Positions 1 through 5,300 of a DNA stretch of 5,711 nucleotides are shown here, piece after piece. A program made the translations under genes and the position numbers. Source of the DNA: Thiobacillus sp. (GTDB lineage: Bacteria > Pseudomonadota > Gammaproteobacteria > Burkholderiales > Thiobacillaceae); assembly GCA_011391285.1 (NCBI GenBank), contig JAABQU010000051.1, positions 1 through 5,711 of the forward strand, read 5' to 3'. Within the stretch, counting starts at the first letter, position 1. Every line of letters starts with the position of its first letter. The notes below the pieces were generated by a model. The model was not told the DNA's origin. It did no database searches and worked only from the letters and a program-made list of their open reading frames with translations.

Positions 1-315
1 GAACTGATGCAGGCCGGCGCGGGCGAGGCCAGCGCCGCCATCCGCGAACGCGTGCAGGCTGCGCGCGAACGCCAGATGGCGCGCCAGGGCAAACCCAACG
101 CCGCGCTCGGCACGCAGGAAATCGACCGGCACTGTACCCTGGATGCGGCCAGCGAAGCGCTGTTGAAACAGGCGATTGTGCGACTCAACCTGTCGGCGCG
201 CGCCTATCACCGCGTGTTGAAGCTGGCGCGCAGCGTCGCCGATCTTGCCGGCAGCGAAGCCATTACGTCCGCTCACCTCGCCGAGGCCATTCAATACCGG
301 AGGCAGGCGGCATGA
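1..315 (+). CDS. comM: ComM/YifB family Mg-chelatase-like AAA+ ATPase, C-terminal end (5'-partial)
   Basis: The frame is open from the first base and ends at TGA 313-315, giving 104 visible residues; the family is about 500 aa, so the Lon-protease-like fold and AAA+ ATPase core lie upstream. What remains is the C-terminal Mg_chelatase_C-type helical domain. It shows the signature LNLSARAYHRVLKLARSVAD (visible residues 62-81), followed by I88, H92 and an AEAIQYR ending (94-100). The earlier helix is rich in Arg and Ala (about 14-30, RERVQAARERQMARQG), with a CTLD segment around 46-49. Family knowledge: ComM is a hexameric helicase that promotes branch migration during natural transformation, while many YifB homologues have no assigned role. 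The stop overlaps the start of the next gene by 4 nt, so the two are probably co-transcribed. Family assignment is firm; the ComM function is inferred from homologues. Confidence 0.93.
   Translation, partial: ELMQAGAGEASAAIRERVQAARERQMARQGKPNAALGTQEIDRHCTLDAASEALLKQAIVRLNLSARAYHRVLKLARSVADLAGSEAITSAHLAEAIQYRRQAA
299..303 (+). promoter_or_regulatory. Ribosome-binding site of the ferritin-like/VIT1 gene
   Basis: GGAGG lies inside the last codons of the comM-like gene, 8 nt before the ATG at 312. It supports that ATG as the start and allows translation to begin as the upstream gene terminates. Confidence 0.7.
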
Positions 316-1343
316 GCGATCCCTACGAATCCTGGCGGGAAGAAAAGCAGTCGTCCTGGCTGTATCGCGTGGTGGCGGACTGTGAACGCGGCACGCCGCG
401 CGCGGCGCTGTTCGACGAGCTGGCGCAGGCAGCCGATGAGCAGGCCGAGATCTGGCTGAAGACCATCAGGCAAAAAGGCGACCCCGCGCCCGCCCCCTTC
501 CAGCCCGACCTACGCACCCGCATCGTCGCCCGCCTCACCCGCATTTTCAAGCCGCGTGCCATGCGCGGCGTACTGGCGGCAATGAAAGTGCGCGGCATGG
601 TGCTGTATGCACACAACCCGCCGCACCCCATGCCGACCCGCGTAGATGACATCGGCAAGCGTCACCAGAGCGGCGCGGCCGGCAACGCCCTGCGCGCCGG
701 CGTGTTCGGCGTCAACGACGGTCTGGTGTCGAACGCCGCGCTGATCTACGGCGTCGCCGGCGCGGCGCAGGAGCCGTCGGTCATTTTGCTGACCGGGGTG
801 GCCGGCCTGCTCGCAGGGGCGTTCTCGATGGCGGCAGGCGAGTATGTGTCGGTGCGCTCGCAGCGCGAAATGTTCGAATACCAGATCGGCCTCGAGCGCG
901 ACGAACTGGAAACCTACCCGGACGAGGAAGCCGCCGAACTGGCGCTGATCTACGCGGCCAAGGGCATGCCGGCCGCCGAGGCGCGGCGACTGGCCGACAC
1001 CCTGATGCAGGATCCCGAGCGCGCGCTCGACACGCTGGCGCGCGAGGAACTCGGCCTCAACCCCGACGAACTCGGCTCGCCCTGGGTGGCGGCCATCTCG
1101 TCGTTTTCCGCCTTCACCGCCGGCGCGGCACTGCCGCTGCTGCCCTTCCTGTTCGGCCACGGCCAGGCGCTGACTGCATCGATCGCACTCACCGCGCTGG
1201 GCCTGTTCGCCGTCGGCGCCAGCATGAGCCTGTTCACCGGCCGCCATGCCCTGCTCTCCGGCCTGCGCATGCTCGGCATCGGCGGCGCGGCGGGACTGGC
1301 GACCTATTTCATCGGCGCCTGGCTGGGCGTGACGCTGGGTTAA
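312..1343 (+). CDS. Ferritin-like domain fused to VIT1/CCC1-family iron/manganese transporter
   Basis: A 343-aa inner-membrane protein in two parts. Residues about 5-102 look like a shortened ferritin/rubrerythrin-like helical domain (helix A with EEKQSSWLYR, 10-19; helix B about 31-54 ending in ADEQAEIW). Residues about 126-343 are a VIT1/CCC1 domain: VFGVNDGLVSNAALIYGVAG (131-150) is the family's first-helix motif, with the Asp (D136) expected in the metal path. GAFSMAAGEYVSVRSQREMF (169-188) leads into a Glu-rich cytosolic metal-binding helical region (about 177-255), then three further membrane segments (about 258-281, 286-308, 312-340). VIT1/CCC1 proteins move Fe2+ or Mn2+ out of the cytosol using a proton gradient; ferritin-fused versions such as MbfA export iron. 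The usual helix B ExxH diiron motif seems to be replaced (A41, Q44), so ferroxidase activity is doubtful. The start overlaps the preceding stop (ATGA) and has GGAGG 8 nt upstream. Metal specificity cannot be read from the sequence. Confidence 0.92.
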   Translation: MSDPYESWREEKQSSWLYRVVADCERGTPRAALFDELAQAADEQAEIWLKTIRQKGDPAPAPFQPDLRTRIVARLTRIFKPRAMRGVLAAMKVRGMVLYAHNPPHPMPTRVDDIGKRHQSGAAGNALRAGVFGVNDGLVSNAALIYGVAGAAQEPSVILLTGVAGLLAGAFSMAAGEYVSVRSQREMFEYQIGLERDELETYPDEEAAELALIYAAKGMPAAEARRLADTLMQDPERALDTLAREELGLNPDELGSPWVAAISSFSAFTAGAALPLLPFLFGHGQALTASIALTALGLFAVGASMSLFTGRHALLSGLRMLGIGGAAGLATYFIGAWLGVTLG

Positions 1344-1381
1344 GGCCTGTTAACGCATTCAAGCGTCGTTCGATCGGCAGT

Positions 1382-1446
1382 GCATCACCCGCATGAATCG
1401 GGAAACGCCCGTTCACAGCGGGCGTGATGCTCGATTTCCCGCTGTG
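1382..1446. repeat. Cluster of overlapping inverted repeats after the VIT1 gene
   Basis: Four perfect inverted repeats are packed into 65 nt: GCATCAC 1382-1388 with GTGATGC 1424-1430; CGGGAAA 1399-1405 with TTTCCCG 1435-1441; ACGCCCG 1405-1411 with CGGGCGT 1419-1425 (7-nt loop); and CACAGCGGG 1414-1422 with CCCGCTGTG 1438-1446 (15-nt loop). The 9-bp stem cannot form together with the ACGCCCG or CGGGAAA stems, so alternative RNA folds are possible. It lies 38 nt after the transporter stop and about 105 nt before the next gene. No T-run follows, so a simple intrinsic terminator is not supported. It could be a processing or attenuation structure, a bidirectional transcription end, or a dispersed palindromic element. 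Confidence 0.6.
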
Positions 1447-1539
1447 TTCGGTACCAGACAGACAGTGCGGACCGTGTGACCTAATCTAAACCCAATTGGA
1501 ACCGGAGCAATCGTTGCCGGCTTCGAGTCAAAAATCATT

Positions 1540-1544
1540 GGGAG
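1540..1544 (+). promoter_or_regulatory. Ribosome-binding site of the 48-aa membrane protein
   Basis: GGGAG sits 7 nt before the ATG at 1552 in a locally A-rich stretch, which favours translation initiation and supports this very short gene as real. Confidence 0.65.
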
Positions 1545-1551
1545 TCGAAAA

Positions 1552-1698
1552 ATGTTACAGACCATTGCAATCATCCTGATCATCCTCTGGCTGCTGGGAC
1601 TGGTTACGTCCACCACCATGGGCGGGTTCATTCACATCCTTCTGATCATCGCGGTCGTGATAATCCTGTTGCGTGTCATTCAGGGCCGGCGCCTTTAA
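1552..1698 (+). CDS. Small two-helix membrane protein, lmo0937/DUF5670 type
   Basis: The gene encodes 48 aa starting MLQTIAIILIILWLLGLVTS and ending IQGRRL. Two hydrophobic helices (about 2-18 and 26-42) flank a short polar turn with T21, T22 and a GG pair (24-25), and a basic tail (R41, R46, R47) would sit in the cytoplasm. The pattern of L-TIA-ILxxLWLLG, GGFIHILLxIA and a final QGR matches, from memory, the lmo0937 (DUF5670) family of roughly 50-aa proteins found across many bacterial phyla. Their function is unknown; they are often seen near CsbD-like or other stress-associated genes. GGGAG 7 nt before the ATG supports the start. The gene stands alone, 208 nt after the transporter and 125 nt before the next small membrane protein. 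A weak sigma70-like pair (CAGACA 1459-1464, 17-nt spacer, TAATCT 1482-1487) lies upstream but is not convincing. Confidence 0.85.
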   Translation: MLQTIAIILIILWLLGLVTSTTMGGFIHILLIIAVVIILLRVIQGRRL

Positions 1699-1811
1699 CA
1701 GATCCGGAATTGTTCTACGCTGCAACATGCAGGTAAAGCAATGCAGCGGGTCACGCATGCCGTTAACCCGGCTACCCGTCGCACATGGTGAAAATCAAGC
1801 ACATCCCTATC

Positions 1812-1816
1812 GGAGG
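1812..1816 (+). promoter_or_regulatory. Ribosome-binding site fixing the start of the 72-aa protein
   Basis: GGAGG with 7-nt spacing to the ATG at 1824. It decides between that ATG and an in-frame ATG at 1785, which has no comparable site and would add 13 hydrophilic residues that do not look like part of the protein. Confidence 0.75.
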
Positions 1817-1823
1817 AATTGAA

Positions 1824-2042
1824 ATGAACGCAATCAAAATGCTGGGCATCGTACTGATCGTGGCCGGCGGCCTGGGGCTGTTGTATGGCGGATTCACGTA
1901 CACCCAGGACACGCACGAAGCCAAGCTGGGTCCGATCGAATTGTCGATCAAGGACAAAAAGACAGTGAACGTCCCCATATGGGCCGGCGTGGGCGCAATT
2001 GCGCTGGGCGCGGTCCTGGTGTTTGTGCGCAGCAAGCCATAG
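1824..2042 (+). CDS. Small two-helix membrane protein of unknown function (72 aa)
   Basis: The protein begins MNAIKMLGIVLIVAGGLGLL. One hydrophobic helix spans about 4-22 and a second about 51-68 (PIWAGVGAIALGAVLVFV), each with small-residue GG/GxxxG-like packing motifs. Between them is a 28-residue polar segment including YTQDTHEAKLGPIELSIKDK (26-45) and then TVNVP. The tail RSKP is basic. I recall similar short proteins in many Proteobacteria with the same layout and a conserved HEAKLGP-(I/L)-E(L/F)S-(I/V)K-(D/E)K core, usually annotated as hypothetical membrane proteins; I cannot name a Pfam family with certainty. A core this specific suggests a defined partner or ligand rather than a mere anchor. 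The gene follows the 48-aa membrane protein by 125 nt and precedes the glucan synthase, all on the same strand. Function is unknown. Confidence 0.85.
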   Translation: MNAIKMLGIVLIVAGGLGLLYGGFTYTQDTHEAKLGPIELSIKDKKTVNVPIWAGVGAIALGAVLVFVRSKP

Positions 2043-2247
2043 TCGTTTCACCTGAAGGGAACGCGCCCGGCTGGCCTCGCGGGCAACGGCCGGCATGGTG
2101 GATGTTCCTGCCATCAACGACGGGTGGCGTACTCAATGCCACCGCTTAGCACTGCCGTAGTCCCTGCCAGGCCAGCTTAAAAAACACAGTCGAACCAAGC
2201 GGCAATACGCGTCCGGCATTCTTGCCGGGCACGGCTCATTACATTAG
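2043..2247. other. Non-coding gap between the 72-aa gene and the glucan synthase frame
   Basis: I see no convincing gene here. The gap holds short GC-rich inverted repeats: GCCCG 2065-2069 with CGGGC 2080-2084, GGTGGC 2123-2128 with GCCACC 2138-2143 (9-nt loop), and the stronger 2211-2230 hairpin listed separately. It also has an A-rich tract (2178-2186). No T-run follows any stem, and no clear promoter stands out. In the glucan synthase frame a stop (TAG 2245-2247) closes the region upstream. Confidence 0.5.
2211..2230. repeat. Stable hairpin upstream of the glucan synthase gene
   Basis: GTCCGGCA (2211-2218) pairs with TGCCGGGC (2223-2230) around a TTCT loop: eight pairs, of which one is G-U. 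No T-run follows on the + strand. It could end the transcript of the upstream small gene in a Rho-independent-like but weak manner, or form part of the glucan synthase leader. Its position about 50 nt before the AAGGAG ribosome-binding site is compatible with either. Confidence 0.5.
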
Positions 2248-2280
2248 ACCCGTGCCGCCCGGACCGCCCCGCGTTCGAGC

Positions 2281-2286
2281 AAGGAG
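2281..2286 (+). promoter_or_regulatory. Strong Shine-Dalgarno upstream of the glucan synthase, without a matching standard start codon
   Basis: AAGGAG is the best ribosome-binding site in this region. At normal spacing the glucan synthase frame offers only ATC (2293-2295, 6 nt away), then GTC and ATC. The nearest ATG (2303) is 16 nt away and in another frame that closes within about 100 nt. This suggests a non-standard start or a G-to-C change in a former ATG. Confidence 0.5.
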
Positions 2287-2361
2287 AAGATCATCGTCAT
2301 CAATGCGTTCGGATTTTCTTCGCGCACACGGAATGCGCTGCGTCACGACCGGGATACCGAG

Positions 2362-5300
2362 TTGCTGCGTTCGGAACTGTTCAGCATCGAGCAACTGAAG
2401 CGTCACGCGGTCACGCTGGCGGGTCAGTATCGAATCGATCCGCGTCCGGGGCCGGACAGGCTGCTGCCGCGGCTGGCGGACAATGCGCAGGTTCTGCTGG
2501 CAGCCTACGACGTCGTCACCGCCGCAGCATCGCCCGGACAACGGATCGTGCCGGCCGAAGCCTGGCTGCTCGACAACTTCTATCTGATCGAACAGCAGAT
2601 CGGCCTGGCACGACGGCATCTGCCACGCGGCTACAGCCGCCAGCTGCCGCGTCTGGCCGATGGCCCGACGGCCGGGTTCCCACGCATTTATGACCTGGCG
2701 CTGGAACTGATCTCGCACATGGACGGCCGCGTCGACAGCGACAACGCCACCCAGTTCATCGCCGCCTACCAGTCGGTCGACCCCTTGAAGCTGGGCGAGC
2801 TGTGGGCCTTCCCGATCATGCTGCAGCTGGCGCTGCTGGAAAACCTGCGCCGCGTCGGGGTGCGTATCGCCCAGCGGCGCGAGGAGCGCGATGCGGCCAT
2901 CACCTGGGCCGACCGCATGCTCGCCACGGCCGAAAGCGAACCCAAACAGTTGATCCAGTTGCTGGCCGAGTTTGCCAATGCCGATGTGCCGCTGACCGCG
3001 CCGTTTGTCGAGGAGTTCTACGACCGGCTGCAGGCGCAGGGTCCTGCCATGGCCTTCGTCCAGACCTGGGTCGAGCAGAAACTTCTGGAACAGGGGGTGA
3101 CCGCAACCGAATTGTCGGAGGCGGCCGGCCGCACCGCCGCGGCCAACCAGATCTCCATCGCCAACAGCATCGGCAGCCTGCGCTTCATCGGCGCCATGGA
3201 CTGGAAGCAGTATGTCGAGTCGCTCAGCGTCGTCGAACAGACCTTGCGCGAAGATCCGATGGACCGTTACGCCAGCCAGGATTTCGCCACCCGAGACCGT
3301 TACCGGCACGTCATCGAGGACGTGGCACGGCGCAGCACGTGCAGCGAAATGGCGGTGGCACGTGAAGCCATTGTTCTGGCACAGGCGGCTGCCGCGCAAC
3401 AAGGTATCCACGACCGCAGCGCGCATGTCGGCTACTACCTGATCGATCGGGGGCGGCAGCGCCTGGAACAGGCCGTCGGCTGCCGGCTGTCGTGGAAAAC
3501 CCGGATCGGCCGGGTGAGCCGTCATCTCCGCCTGCCCCTGTATCTCGGCCCCATCCTGTTGCTGACGCTGCTTGCGACAGCGGCCGTGTTATCTATTCTC
3601 GGCGGGTTCGATCCGGCTGACGGGCGGGTCTGGTTGCTCGCGCTGCCACTCGTCATTGCCGCCTCGGCGCTGGCCGTCCCGCTGGTGAACCTGCTGGTCA
3701 CGCGCCTCCTGCCGCCGCGCGCCTTGCCCCGCATGGATTTTTCCAAGGGGATTCCGGACAGCCACCGCACCATGGTGATCGTCCCCACTCTGCTGGCGAG
3801 CCCGCACGATGTCGACGATCTGCTCGAATCCATGGAGATCCGCTATCTCGGCAATCGCGATCCCAATTTGTTTTTTGCCCTGCTGACGGATTTTCGCGAC
3901 GCGCCCGAAGAGACGCTGCCGGACGACACAGCCTTGCTCGCCTACGCGCGCGCCGCGGTCGAGGCGCTCAACGAGACCTACCGCGAGGATCGCCCCTGCG
4001 TCTTCTATCTGTTTCACCGGCCGCGGGTGTGGAATCCCTTCGAGCGGGTGTGGATGGGCTACGAGCGCAAGCGCGGCAAGCTCGAGCAGTTCAACGCCCG
4101 GCTCCGGGGCGAGGCGCACACGGCCTTCTCGAACATTGTCGGCGATCAGTCCATTCTCGAGTCGATCCAGTACGTCATCACTCTGGATACCGACACGCAG
4201 CTGCCGCGCGACGCGGCCCGCACCCTGGTCGGCAACCTCGCCCACCCGCTCAACCGGCCGGTCTTTGACGCCGCCAAGGGGCGCATCGTCGAAGGCTACG
4301 CAATCCTGCAACCGCGCGCCTCGATCAGCCTGACCAGTGCTGGCCAGTCGCGCTTTACCCGGCTGTTCGCAGGAGACTCGGGCCTCGACCCCTACACGCG
4401 CGAGGTCTCGGATGTCTACCAGGACGTGTTCGGGGAAGGCTCGTTCATCGGCAAGGGCATCTACGACGTGGATGCGTTCCGCCAGGCCGTCGACGGACGC
4501 TTTCCGGAAAACCTCATCCTCAGCCACGACCTGCTGGAAAGCGGCTATGCGCGTTCGGCCCTGGTGACCGATGTCGAACTCATCGAGGAGCATCCGGCCA
4601 GTATCGCCATCGAGGCCAGCCGCCGTCATCGCTGGATACGCGGTGACTGGCAGCTGGCCGGCTGGCTGCTGCCGCGCGTGCCGGGCCCGTCCGGACCAAA
4701 TGGAGAAAAGGCGAAGCGGCAGGCGAACCCGCTCTCGGCCCTGTCGTGGTGGAAGCTGTTCGACAACCTGCGGCGCAGCCTGGTGGCACCGGCGCTGCTT
4801 GTCCTGCTGGCCGGCGGCTGGCTGCTGGGTCCGGGTCCGGCGTGGTTGTGGACCCTGCTGGTGGTGGCGGTGGTGGCCCTGCCCTCCCTGCTGTCCACCC
4901 TGATCGAGCTGGTTCGCAAGCCGGAAGCACGCGACTGGCTGGTGCACCTGAACCTGACCGGCAAATCCGCGGGGCACCCGTTCATGCTCGCCTTGCTGAC
5001 GCTGGCCTTTTTGCCCTACGACACGCTGATCTGCCTGGGCGCGATCCTGCGCTCGGGCGTGCGCATGCTGTTCACCCGAAGCGGCTTGATGCTGTGGCAA
5101 CTGCCCGCCTACGCACGCCGCAACGCATGCCAGTCGCTGGCCGACTTTTTCCGGGAGATGTGGATTGCACCGGTGCTCGCGCTGGCGCTGGGCGTGGCGC
5201 TGGCCATGACAGGAACAGCGTGGCTCGTCGCTGCACCCATCCTGCTGCTGTGGCTGCTGTCGCCCGTCATCGGCTGGTGGATCAGCCGGCCGCTGGCCAC

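Noticed and set aside
510..1247. 245-codon minus-strand open frame opposite the transporter
   Set aside because: The + strand encodes an unmistakable VIT1/CCC1 protein; the minus translation is low-complexity Arg/Gln/Gly-rich sequence.
1459..1487. Sigma70-like promoter CAGACA-17 nt-TAATCT upstream of the 48-aa gene
   Set aside because: Only 4/6 and 3/6 matches to consensus, which is expected by chance in a window of this size.
1344..1551. Intrinsic terminator directly after the transporter gene
   Set aside because: Stems are present, but no T-run follows any of them on either strand, so the region is described only as inverted repeats.
1720..1732. CTGCA-ACA-TGCAG small hairpin between the two small genes
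   Set aside because: A 5-bp stem with a 3-nt loop is too weak and too common to call a functional site.
1785..1823. Upstream ATG as start of the 72-aa protein (85-aa version)
   Set aside because: There is no ribosome-binding site at proper distance, while GGAGG lies 7 nt before the ATG at 1824; the added residues are hydrophilic and precede a natural N-terminal helix.
1695..2117. 140-codon minus-strand open frame across the small-gene region
   Set aside because: It overlaps the 72-aa gene, which has a good ribosome-binding site and a clear two-helix pattern; the minus product has no membrane or domain features and no clear ribosome-binding site.
2303..2400. ATG 2303 as start of the glucan synthase with a frameshift
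   Set aside because: That frame translates to Cys- and Arg-rich sequence and reaches a TGA within about 100 nt; the frame with family motifs is open without any shift.
2239..3525. 428-codon open frame on the minus strand
   Set aside because: It mirrors the N-terminal domain of the glucan synthase, whose + strand translation shows clear family motifs; the minus product shows none.
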